A stretch of 30,612 bases of DNA from an uncultured Clostridia bacterium (lineage in GTDB: Bacteria; Bacillota; Clostridia; Christensenellales; CAG-1252), in the NCBI GenBank assembly GCA_946626795.1, contig CAMOUZ010000003.1, positions 1 through 30,612 of the forward strand, in the 5' to 3' direction. The translations under genes were made by a program, and so were the position numbers. The notes below the pieces were generated by a model. It saw only the letters and a program-made list of their open reading frames with translations. It ran no database searches and had not been told where the DNA came from. This document shows, piece after piece, positions 1 to 5,519 of the stretch; within the stretch, counting starts at the first letter, position 1; every line of letters starts with the position of its first letter.

Positions 1-5
1 GAAAT

Positions 6-96
6 GGAGAGTTGGCTGAGTGGTCGAAGGCGCACGATTGGAAATCGTGTTTACCTCACAAGGGTAACTAGGGTTCAAATCCCTAACTCTCCGCCA
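6..96 (+). tRNA. tRNA-Ser (anticodon GGA)
   Basis: A complete type II (long variable arm) tRNA with encoded CCA. The acceptor GGAGAGT at 6-12 pairs with ACTCTCC at 86-92, followed by discriminator G93 and CCA 94-96. The anticodon stem is CACGA (33-37) / TCGTG (45-49) with loop TTGGAAA, so the anticodon is GGA at 40-42 and reads UCC/UCU. The variable arm TTACC/GGGTAA and T arm TAGGG-TTCAAAT-CCCTA are intact. Its 3' end is copied twice just downstream. Confidence 0.97.
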
Positions 97-102
97 AGTT
101 AG

Positions 103-131
103 AAAAAAGCCCGATATTTCGGGCTTTTTTT
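103..131 (+). terminator. Intrinsic terminator of tRNA-Ser
   Basis: Stem GCCCGA (109-114) / TCGGGC (119-124) with a four-base loop, flanked by six A's before and seven T's after, so it could work in both directions. It starts seven bases after the tRNA CCA. Confidence 0.9.
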
Positions 132-144
132 ACGCAAAATTAAC

Positions 145-159
145 GTTAGGGATTTGAAC
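145..159 (-). repeat. Inverted copy of the tRNA-Ser T-arm/acceptor segment
   Basis: GTTAGGGATTTGAAC is the exact reverse complement of tRNA-Ser positions 73-87. Read on the minus strand, this fragment is followed by the bidirectional terminator at 103-131, mirroring the real tRNA 3' end. Confidence 0.8.
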
Positions 160-171
160 GAGAGCGTTAAG

Positions 172-199
172 AAAAGGCGCCTTGACTTGGCGCGTTTTT
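172..199 (+). terminator. Terminator-like hairpin between tRNA 3'-end copies
   Basis: GCGCC (177-181) / GGCGC (189-193) with a seven-base loop, preceded by AAAA and followed by GTTTTT. No gene ends here on the plus strand, so it probably belongs to a remnant transcription unit. Confidence 0.6.
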
Positions 200-267
200 A
201 GCGATGACCGAAGTTTCGAGCGAAGGAAAAAACAAGCGAAAACGATCTCCTTCGCGAGAAATAAGAG

Positions 268-289
268 CAAATCCCTAACTCTCCGCCAA
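268..289 (+). repeat. Direct copy of the tRNA-Ser 3' end (att-like)
   Basis: Twenty-two bases are identical to tRNA-Ser positions 76-97, covering half of the T loop, the acceptor strand, the discriminator, CCA and one following A. This is the pattern left when an element integrates into, or recombines at, a tRNA 3' end. No integrase gene is present in the window, so it could also be a plain duplication. Confidence 0.8.
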
Positions 290-295
290 AAGCGA

Positions 296-335
296 AAAAA
301 AACGAACCCCAAGGATCACTTGAGGTTCGTTTTTC
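296..335. terminator. Bidirectional terminator at the left edge of cassette 1
   Basis: Stem AACGAACC (301-308) plus CAAG (310-313) pairs with CTTG (319-322) and GGTTCGTT (324-331). It has A's on the left and T's on the right. It can terminate the leftward DUF4926-like gene (ends 354) and anything reading right. A near-identical hairpin sits at 1287-1324. Confidence 0.85.
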
Positions 336-353
336 TTACAATAGTCAATTGTT

Positions 354-584
354 TTATTTCTTCGGATAACGATCATTGGGAACAGCTTCATGTACGCGAA
401 GGTCTTCCTCTTCAACCAAAATATCGGCTATATCGCGCCCCGTGTAAAACTCGGAAAAGACAACTTGCCACTTTCCCCTAATCGGTCTTTCGCTCATGAT
501 CGCACCAAAATCTCCGACTTTGACCCCTGCCCTAATATAGGAAGGTTTTTCTTTTATCAATTCTACCAAATCAAGATATTTCAT
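354..584 (-). CDS. Small DUF4926-like putative immunity protein, cassette 1
   Basis: A 76-residue protein beginning MKYLDLVELIKEKPSYIRAG, preceded by AAAGGAGA six bases before the ATG. The opening resembles DUF4926 (short SH3-like proteins of the type M..LD.V.L......G...GD.G.I), which often accompany DUF6883 proteins. It is paralogous to the protein at 1333-1560: MK.LD.V.LIK, then GD.G..M, then V.VEDL near the C-terminus. It lies nine bases downstream of the broken toxin-like gene, so it looks like a partner that outlived its toxin. The family call rests on motif recollection. Neutralisation of the neighbour is inferred from gene order. Confidence 0.6.
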   Translation of the reverse strand: MKYLDLVELIKEKPSYIRAGVKVGDFGAIMSERPIRGKWQVVFSEFYTGRDIADILVEEEDLRVHEAVPNDRYPKK

Positions 585-593
585 AGTTCTCCT

Positions 594-1205
594 TTAATCT
601 GCCAGTGGCGTATTGATAGTCAACTTTCCAAACGGTCTCACCATCCAACCCGAATCAAAACGGATACTCCGTCCGTTCTTTTCAAATCGAATCGTCACAT
701 TGATTCTTTGCCCGTTCTCGTTCAATTTTCCCAGTTTGTAATTGCTTTTGCAGTATTCTTGTATTGCCTGTTTTTTTTACTCGGTCTTTAAATACTCCGA
801 ATCCTCTTTTTTAAACCCAAGCAGTTCAAACAAATCTCGTTTCCCATTCCAGGCATATTTATCCGCGAAGATATAATCTCGGAATTTCCTGATATCGCAT
901 TCTGCGGTAGCACCTTTCTCGGGAGAAGGATCTACGATATACTTTGTCGTGCAATGACAATGATCGTGTTGTGGCAGCTGTGGCATAATCTCACTATCAA
1001 ACCAGCACTTATCTAGTGCCAAGCAAACCGGACAATGTGTCACGCCTTTTGAAACATGAACCCATTCTATCCAAGAATGATATTTTATTTCGCCGTTTTT
1101 ATCAATGAATACTTTCCCATCAAAAATACCTATTACCTCAAGCCTCCTCATATTATAATGCAAAAGGTTGAAGAGCTCCAGCATTTCTTCAACCTTCAAT
1201 TTCAT
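594..1205 (-). pseudogene. Broken CxxC/HCHC, DUF6883-like toxin gene, cassette 1
   Basis: Paralogue of the intact gene at 1547-2137. The first part has HCPVC, then HDHCHC (a metal-binding pattern seen in phage minor-capsid/Mu F-like toxin carriers), then KYAWNGKRDLFELLGF. It stops at TAA 777-779. Sixty more codons continue in the same frame to a second stop at 594-596 and read NYKLGKLNENGQRINVTI then DSGWMVRPFGKLTINTPL. This matches the end of the intact copy (GKRNEYGQRI, TGWMSYPDGRIELNTP), so one nonsense codon separates two halves of one gene. The start is also doubtful. The ATG at 1205 overlaps the promoter -10 (TATAATG). A GAGGAGG site at 1143-1149 is followed nine bases later by an in-frame ATA (1131-1133) where a start would be expected, suggesting start-codon loss. 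Probably non-functional unless the stop is read through. Confidence 0.7.
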
Positions 1206-1265
1206 TATAGCACACCCACTTTATCAAATGCCAATTTCGTGACAGTAGAATTCAATTTTGGTTAC
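1181..1265. repeat. Direct repeat A (promoter-bearing inter-cassette repeat)
   Basis: Eighty-five bases that recur at 2181-2279 with one C/G difference and a 14-base insertion in the second copy. The repeat carries the leftward cassette promoter. On the right it runs into a short tail ending CTCTGCCA (1271-1278) that resembles a tRNA 3' end and is followed by a terminator. Confidence 0.9.
1204..1234 (-). promoter_or_regulatory. Leftward promoter of cassette 1
   Basis: Minus-strand TTGGCA (1234-1229), a 19-base spacer and TATAAT (1209-1204) with an upstream TGC that makes an extended -10. The spacer is long, so the extended -10 probably does most of the work. The predicted start near 1197 lies inside the longest reading frame, arguing against the ATG at 1205. 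Confidence 0.55.
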
Positions 1266-1286
1266 TACCACTCTGCCAATAGAAAG

Positions 1287-1324
1287 AAAAACGAACCCCA
1301 AGGATTGCTTGAGGTTCGTTTTTC
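1287..1324. terminator. Bidirectional terminator between cassettes
   Basis: The same AACGAACC / GGTTCGTT hairpin as at 296-335, differing only in the loop. It closes the leftward DUF4926-like gene ending at 1333. Confidence 0.85.
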
Positions 1325-1332
1325 ACTCATCT

Positions 1333-1560
1333 TTATTTTTTATCGGTCACGACTTCCAAATCTTCCACTCGCACGGCGACGTCTTTTTCCGTCGTACAAT
1401 AGACCCCATTTTCATCTTGGTAAATTTCTCCTTCTATAACGACCAATACGTATCCGTTTCTTTCTCCGCCCATAACTATCCCAATATCGCCGAGGTTCAT
1501 CCCCTGCTCACGATATCGTGCCCTGTCTTTTATCAATCTCACCCAGTCAAGCTCTTTCAT
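1333..1560 (-). CDS. Small DUF4926-like putative immunity protein, cassette 2
   Basis: A 75-residue protein beginning MKELDWVRLIKDRARYREQG with a GDIGIVM segment and a C-terminal VRVEDLEVV. I chose the ATG at 1560 over one 12 bases upstream because the upstream ATG is part of the ribosome binding site (ATGGAGGG) and because this start aligns with the paralogue at 354-584. The gene overlaps the end of the toxin-like gene by 14 bases, so translation is probably coupled. The short acidic protein, its position directly after the toxin and its duplication together with it support an antitoxin or immunity role, which is inference. Confidence 0.65.
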   Translation of the reverse strand: MKELDWVRLIKDRARYREQGMNLGDIGIVMGGERNGYVLVVIEGEIYQDENGVYCTTEKDVAVRVEDLEVVTDKK

Positions 1561-2137
1561 TTTTCCCTCCATATGGCGTGTTGAGTTCTATTCTACCGTC
1601 AGGATAGCTCATCCACCCAGTGACAAAAGCAATTTCTTCTCCCGTATCTTTTCGCTTCAAGTGTATCACAATACTTATCCTTTGTCCATATTCATTTCTT
1701 TTTCCGAGAATGTAATCACCACATTGAAAAGCGATTTGCGCTTGCCTTTCAATTTCCTTTTTAAGAAAATCGGAATCAAGGCTCGAAAACCCCCAAGCTT
1801 CGAACAATGCCTTTTTGCCTTTGTTCTTTTCGTTTTCGAAAATATATTTTGTGTACTTTTCGATTACGCTCGTTGCGCGAACGGTTATTGTTCCGATGTC
1901 TTCATAATGACAATGACAGTGCTCATGCAATGGATTCTCAGGACAGTTCCCTTTCTCAAAACAACACCCATTCATATTTAGGCAACTTGCACAGTGCCTA
2001 CTATTCAAAAGAGCATTATCCACATTCCCTCGTTTCGCTGCCGAAGTTTCCGCCGGCGCCGACCCGGGATGAATCCATTTTACCCATTCGCAAGAGAACA
2101 TTTTCTTTACATAAACATTTGCTTGCGATAATTCCAT
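1547..2137 (-). CDS. CxxC/HCHC protein with DUF6883-like C-terminus (putative toxin), cassette 2
   Basis: An intact 196-residue protein with start supported by GGGGAGG seven bases upstream. Residues about 47-78 hold CASC, then CC, then C, then HEHCHCH, a likely zinc-binding module of the sort found in phage head-morphogenesis/toxin proteins. From about residue 90, the sequence KYTKYIFENEKNKGKKALFE, then GFSSLDSDFLK, YGQRISIVIHL and FVTGWMSYPDGRIELNTP resembles DUF6883, a small domain often paired with DUF4926 and suspected to be a toxin of the RelE/barnase-like class. No signal peptide is visible. Expression comes from the repeat promoter about 65 bases upstream. The toxin function is inferred from family and arrangement. 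It could instead be a phage-derived structural remnant. Confidence 0.6.
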   Translation of the reverse strand: MELSQANVYVKKMFSCEWVKWIHPGSAPAETSAAKRGNVDNALLNSRHCASCLNMNGCCFEKGNCPENPLHEHCHCHYEDIGTITVRATSVIEKYTKYIFENEKNKGKKALFEAWGFSSLDSDFLKKEIERQAQIAFQCGDYILGKRNEYGQRISIVIHLKRKDTGEEIAFVTGWMSYPDGRIELNTPYGGKNERA

Positions 2138-2180
2138 AAAAACCTCCCCTTCCCCAAAAGTAAAAGGTCGGAGAAATATG

Positions 2181-2279
2181 GCATTTCTTCAACCTTCAAT
2201 TTCATTATAGCACACGCATTATAGCACACGCACTTTATCAAATGCCAATTTCGTGACAGTAGAATTCAATTTTGGTTAC
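2181..2279. repeat. Direct repeat B (second copy of the inter-cassette repeat)
   Basis: Matches 1181-1265 except for one base and an internal tandem duplication of 14 bases (CATTATAGCACACG) that doubles the -10 element. It is followed by CGCTCCGCCA (2283-2292), again resembling a tRNA acceptor end, and a terminator. Confidence 0.9.
2204..2248 (-). promoter_or_regulatory. Leftward promoter of cassette 2 with doubled -10
   Basis: Minus-strand TTGGCA (2248-2243), a 19-base spacer and TGCTATAAT (hexamer 2223-2218), then 14 bases further a second TGCTATAAT (hexamer 2209-2204). Two start sites are possible. The leader to the ATG at 2137 is about 60-75 bases. Confidence 0.55.
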
Positions 2280-2291
2280 CGCCGCTCCGCC

Positions 2292-2326
2292 AAAAATATG
2301 CTCGGATAGTGCCGAGCATATTTTTA
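2292..2326. terminator. Terminator right of cassette 2
   Basis: ATATGCTCGG / CCGAGCATAT hairpin flanked by A's and T's. It starts directly after the CCGCCA tail of repeat B, as at the other tRNA-3'-end-like sites. Confidence 0.8.
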
Positions 2327-2614
2327 TGTATTTTGCGAACGATGAGCAAAATATACATCATGCACCCCATAAGGGGTGTACATCATGCCACCGTCTCGCT
2401 GTGATACGAAAAAAATTCGCGAATACGATCTATCTCGCCCTGCTCGACAGTATGTATCGGCATTCGCCGACATTATATATTCTCGGTGGAACATTTGCAA
2501 AAAACGATAAAATGATGATATCCACGCATCCGCGTGATAATTCTTATAGTTATCTTTAATCAACGAATCGCAAAACCCCATTCAACGCCGATCTTTGTTG
2601 ACGCTGTGTGATTA
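2327..2614. other. Gene-free stretch with short hairpins
   Basis: I see no credible gene here. An open frame at 2324-2581 on the minus strand has no ribosome binding site and no recognisable composition. The stretch holds a perfect palindrome CACCCC-ATAA-GGGGTG (2363-2378) flanked on both sides by TACATCATG (2354-2362 and 2379-2387), then looser inverted repeats further right. It looks like a decayed small repetitive element. Confidence 0.5.
2354..2387. repeat. Palindrome flanked by 9-base direct repeats
   Basis: TACATCATG, then the stem CACCCC/GGGGTG, then TACATCATG again. The form is that of a REP-like or MITE-like unit, but only one clear copy is visible. Confidence 0.6.
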
Positions 2615-3313
2615 TTAATAAAGTTTACGAATCTTTCTTCTCCCCTGCTTCTCGATGTATTTTACGAGGTTGGATTTGGGGAAGGGTTTACCGTGGGCGG
2701 GATAAAGCATGTCGGCGTCCGAGGCGACAAGCTCCTTCCAGCTTTCCACGAGGGCGACATTATCTTCTATCCAGAGCGGAGAATAGCCCGTCGCACCTGC
2801 GCCGTTCATGCAGACGTCCCCGACGAAGATCTTATCCTCCAAGCGGAAGCAAAGATCATTGTCCGTATGCCCGTGGAGGACGAAGAAGGTGATCCCCTCC
2901 TCCGCCAAAGGCTGCGTCTCTGGGTCGAGGGTGCCGCCGATCTCCAAAGGGTCGAAATTTTGGAAGGCGGGAAGCGAGGCGGAGAGGCGATTTATGAGGA
3001 GCATCGACCCCTTCGAGATATAGACCTCCTTCACATTTACGCCCGAAGCGAGGCGCTCTTTTTCGGCGGGCAGGCAGATGAGTTTTGCGCCTGTGTCCGA
3101 GAGGATCTTCTTCAAAAATCCCGCGTGGTCGGCATGGACGTGCGTCAAGACGACGTAACGAATGGAGGCGAGGTCGATCTTCATGCGCCGCGCCTTCCTC
3201 AGAAAATGCTTATAATCAAAAGGATATCCCGTATCTACGAGGAGCCACCCTTCCTTGATCTCCACCAAATAGGCGTTCATATAAAAAGTGCCAAGATTTA
3301 ATATTTTTTTCAT
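2615..3313 (-). CDS. MBL-fold metallo-hydrolase
   Basis: A 232-residue metallo-beta-lactamase-fold protein. The metal-binding motif THVHADH is at residues 57-63, with further ligands in HGHTDND (about 150), VGDV (about 165) and PAHGKPF near the C-terminus. This is the full set for a two-metal glyoxalase II-like hydrolase. The length is typical of single-domain family members. There is no signal peptide, so it is cytoplasmic. GGGAG lies eight bases before the ATG. The substrate cannot be told from sequence; thioesters, lactones and phosphodiesters are all hydrolysed by relatives. It stands alone, transcribed leftward, with a weak promoter just upstream. Confidence 0.88.
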   Translation of the reverse strand: MKKILNLGTFYMNAYLVEIKEGWLLVDTGYPFDYKHFLRKARRMKIDLASIRYVVLTHVHADHAGFLKKILSDTGAKLICLPAEKERLASGVNVKEVYISKGSMLLINRLSASLPAFQNFDPLEIGGTLDPETQPLAEEGITFFVLHGHTDNDLCFRLEDKIFVGDVCMNGAGATGYSPLWIEDNVALVESWKELVASDADMLYPAHGKPFPKSNLVKYIEKQGRRKIRKLY

Positions 3314-3349
3314 ATGCCGTCTCCCTTTGGCGATTTTAAGGCGTCCTTA

Positions 3350-3378
3350 TTTTTACGCATTCCAAAGAAAGCTTGCAA
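3350..3378 (-). promoter_or_regulatory. Candidate promoter of the MBL hydrolase
   Basis: Minus-strand TTGCAA (3378-3373), a 17-base spacer and TAAAAA (3355-3350). The -10 is weak. The stretch 3379-3500 further upstream holds no gene, only an unused Shine-Dalgarno-like TAAGGAGG near 3425. Confidence 0.4.
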
Positions 3379-3504
3379 TACGTTTTCGCGCTTGACGGGC
3401 AGTGTAAAACAAAATATTTCCTTTAAGGAGGTAATAGGATATTCCAAAGCCATGCACATGTTAATAAAAATCTAAAGAATATATATCATAGTCGACACAC
3501 AAAA

Positions 3505-3531
3505 CAGAATCCACCCGAAGGGCAGATTCTG
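3505..3531 (-). terminator. Terminator of the Nudix-like gene
   Basis: On the minus strand, CAGAATC pairs with GATTCTG around an inner CCC-TTC-GGG, followed by TTTTGTG. It lies 25 bases after the stop at 3556. Confidence 0.75.
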
Positions 3532-3555
3532 CTTTCCCATATTCATTGTCTTCTT

Positions 3556-4896
3556 TTACAGTGACCTTATTTGATCAAGTCCGCAATGAGCGATATACAT
3601 AAGCTCTTTTGCAGATGCTGTAATGCTCATGTTTCCATAATACTCTTCCAATGTTTGATCCAAGAGCCTTTCCAGAACGATAGAGCCTTCCTCTGCCCCT
3701 GCATATTTTAAAGCTTCCCTCAAACGGTCTTTTTTGGTTTTAGTAACCAGATTGTTTGTTTTCTTTTCTTCTATGCCGTTGTTCTCTCTCCTTTTTTCAA
3801 ACAGTGCTAAAAATTTATTAAAACGCTGATTGTCCTGCAAATCAATATACATAAGCGAAAGAACTTCCATTTTTGTGTTGTAAGGCTCTAATCCCAATCC
3901 AAGGAAAAAAATCTTTGAAACATCTTTTTCTTCTTTGTTTGATATAAAACTGTATACATCATTATGTTCCAGATACTTTTTACTGGAAAGCTCTTGCATA
4001 TGAGATGTCGCTAAAACCTCTTCACAGAACTCTCTATAAACCGTCGAAGAAAGTTTTGCTTCTATATCCGCTTCTGTTTGTTCAAAAGAAGTAAATGCTT
4101 GGAATGAGCCGGCAGGAACGACATGTACCGCGCCTGAACCTTCCGCCACCTTATTTCCTCTTTGATGCATCAGGAAATAAAGACCGTTGTCAATCACTTC
4201 TCCCTTCTCATTTTTCGTTGCTTCTTCCAACCTAATAACGGTAAGCGTGTTGATCCCGATACCACAAGCTCGGTTTTTCAAATCAAGGACATCATCCTTA
4301 AGAAATTTCCTTTTACCTACTTCATACATAAACTCTTTTACTTTGCAAGTATTAAAAAAATCGAAATACTCCGCTTCATAAACAGTTAATACTGGCGCAT
4401 CAAAGTTTTCCCCTGAACTAAACGAAGATGCACAGTACAGCTTCCCATTAAAGAAAATTTTTGGCGCACAATTGTTTTTTAACAACTCTTTTACATATGC
4501 TTTTCTAGGAATAAAATACCAAAAATTTTGAGGTGCAGGCGGATTATCAATGCTTTTATTTACCGCAATTGGTTTGTCTTTATGAACTACGACTTTGACA
4601 GAATCTAAAGGTATTAATTTGAACTTCTCCTTATCTCCCAAATATCCCCATTTCTTATCTATGATTAATGCTTTGGAGTCCACCAATGCATCCCCGTTTT
4701 CTTCCTTGTATTCCTTGAAACACTTTTGCATAGAACTGTATTTTGCAACACTAATCTTTTTCATAATTGACGAAAAATTTCGCCGTTTAGAATCTATCAA
4801 AAATCGTATAACCGCCATAATCACAGTTATAAAACCAAAGATCGCCAATACTTTTTGTGTTATATCAAGAACAGTCATAGGAACATTGCAAACCAT
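3556..4896 (-). CDS. Single-pass membrane protein with divergent Nudix-like domain
   Basis: A 446-residue protein. The start at 4896 is set by AAGGAGGTG just upstream; a longer frame from 4962 would include the promoter. Residues 10-34 form one hydrophobic helix, followed by a basic SKRR stop-transfer, so the bulk is probably cytoplasmic. Residues about 215-330 look like a Nudix domain: a beta strand with VHVVPAGSFQ (257-266), a long insertion, then YREFCEEV (287-294), matching the REUxEE part of the Nudix box. The GxxxxxE part is degenerate. Nudix enzymes hydrolyse nucleoside diphosphates linked to another group. Membrane-anchored Nudix-like proteins occur among putative nucleotide-signal effectors, but no partner is adjacent here. 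The gene is AT-richer than those to its right, suggesting transfer. Function unknown. Confidence 0.6.
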   Translation of the reverse strand: MVCNVPMTVLDITQKVLAIFGFITVIMAVIRFLIDSKRRNFSSIMKKISVAKYSSMQKCFKEYKEENGDALVDSKALIIDKKWGYLGDKEKFKLIPLDSVKVVVHKDKPIAVNKSIDNPPAPQNFWYFIPRKAYVKELLKNNCAPKIFFNGKLYCASSFSSGENFDAPVLTVYEAEYFDFFNTCKVKEFMYEVGKRKFLKDDVLDLKNRACGIGINTLTVIRLEEATKNEKGEVIDNGLYFLMHQRGNKVAEGSGAVHVVPAGSFQAFTSFEQTEADIEAKLSSTVYREFCEEVLATSHMQELSSKKYLEHNDVYSFISNKEEKDVSKIFFLGLGLEPYNTKMEVLSLMYIDLQDNQRFNKFLALFEKRRENNGIEEKKTNNLVTKTKKDRLREALKYAGAEEGSIVLERLLDQTLEEYYGNMSITASAKELMYIAHCGLDQIRSL

Positions 4897-4923
4897 ATAA
4901 AACACCTCCTTAAATATATTGTT

Positions 4924-4952
4924 ATTATAACTCTTTTTAGCAGGAAAAGCAA
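4924..4952 (-). promoter_or_regulatory. Promoter of the Nudix-like gene
   Basis: Minus-strand TTGCTT (4952-4947), a 17-base spacer and TATAAT (4929-4924). The predicted start near 4917 leaves a leader of about 20 bases to the ATG at 4896. Confidence 0.7.
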
Positions 4953-5031
4953 TACCGCTCACCGATCTTTTAGGTTTAAGTTACAATTTACATTCGCGGC
5001 TATTAAAAAAATACAAGAATCTAATAACGCA

Positions 5032-5061
5032 TTGACAAAACACCGAAAAATGCGATAAAAT
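5032..5061 (+). promoter_or_regulatory. Promoter of the small membrane protein
   Basis: TTGACA (5032-5037), an 18-base spacer and TAAAAT (5056-5061), about 30 bases before the coding start at 5098. Confidence 0.7.
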
Positions 5062-5097
5062 AAATCATCGAAATTTCTCACAAAGGAGACCTTACTT

Positions 5098-5346
5098 ATG
5101 AACGAAAATAAGAATCTTGTTCGCTTTTTGCTCACCTTCTTCCTCGGCTGGATCGGGAGCATCGTCATCAATCACACCGATTTAAAGCCCGAGGGATACA
5201 CGTCGAGAACGGCGGCTTATTTCTTCCTCGGCATCATCACTTTCGGCATCTATGACCTCGTAGCATCGATCTGCAATCTGACCTTCGATCCGACAAAAGA
5301 AAAGAACATCGGATACAGTAAGGACGAGCCCTCCGTCCAAGGCTAA
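5098..5346 (+). CDS. Small two-helix membrane protein (TM2-like)
   Basis: An 82-residue protein preceded by AAAGGAG. Two hydrophobic segments, FLLTFFLGWIGSIVI (about 10-24) and AYFFLGIITFGIYDLVASIC (about 40-59), are joined by a polar loop. The FFLGWIGS turn and overall size recall TM2-domain proteins, whose molecular role is mostly unknown. It has its own promoter and terminator and is monocistronic. Confidence 0.7.
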   Translation: MNENKNLVRFLLTFFLGWIGSIVINHTDLKPEGYTSRTAAYFFLGIITFGIYDLVASICNLTFDPTKEKNIGYSKDEPSVQG

Positions 5347-5390
5347 GGAAATAACTTCCGAGGAACGGGAAACCCGCCCGAAGAAGATCA

Positions 5391-5421
5391 AAAAGAAGGC
5401 GCTCAATGCGCCTTCTTTTTT
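5391..5421 (+). terminator. Terminator of the small membrane protein
   Basis: AGAAGGCGC (5394-5402) / GCGCCTTCT (5408-5416), a five-base loop, A's before and a T tract after. Confidence 0.9.
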
Positions 5422-5459
5422 ACAAAAGCGAAAGCCTCTACGAAAAGCTTCGCCGCATC

Positions 5460-5488
5460 TTGCAAAACCCGACACGGGGAGGTATAAT
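5460..5488 (+). promoter_or_regulatory. Promoter of the lipoprotein phosphatase
   Basis: TTGCAA (5460-5465), a 17-base spacer and TATAAT (5483-5488). The -10 overlaps an in-frame ATG at 5487, ruling that ATG out and pointing to the start at 5520. Confidence 0.7.
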
Positions 5489-5519
5489 GATAGAAAGACA
5501 GAAAGAGGAGGAAAAGAAG

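Noticed and set aside
182..481. Open frame across the tRNA 3'-end copies
   Set aside because: It runs through two terminator hairpins and the direct tRNA repeat. No ribosome binding site.
1250..1278. Possible tRNA gene ending in CTCTGCCA (and a second ending at 2292)
   Set aside because: No T stem, anticodon arm or 5' acceptor strand can be built upstream. Only the tail looks tRNA-like.
2324..2581. An 85-codon frame on the minus strand in the gene-free stretch
   Set aside because: It overlaps the palindrome and a terminator, has no ribosome binding site and no recognisable protein.
3415..3480. Strong Shine-Dalgarno-like TAAGGAGG with a short downstream ATG frame
   Set aside because: The frame is only seven codons and spacing to the ATG is poor. 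Probably a remnant or chance.
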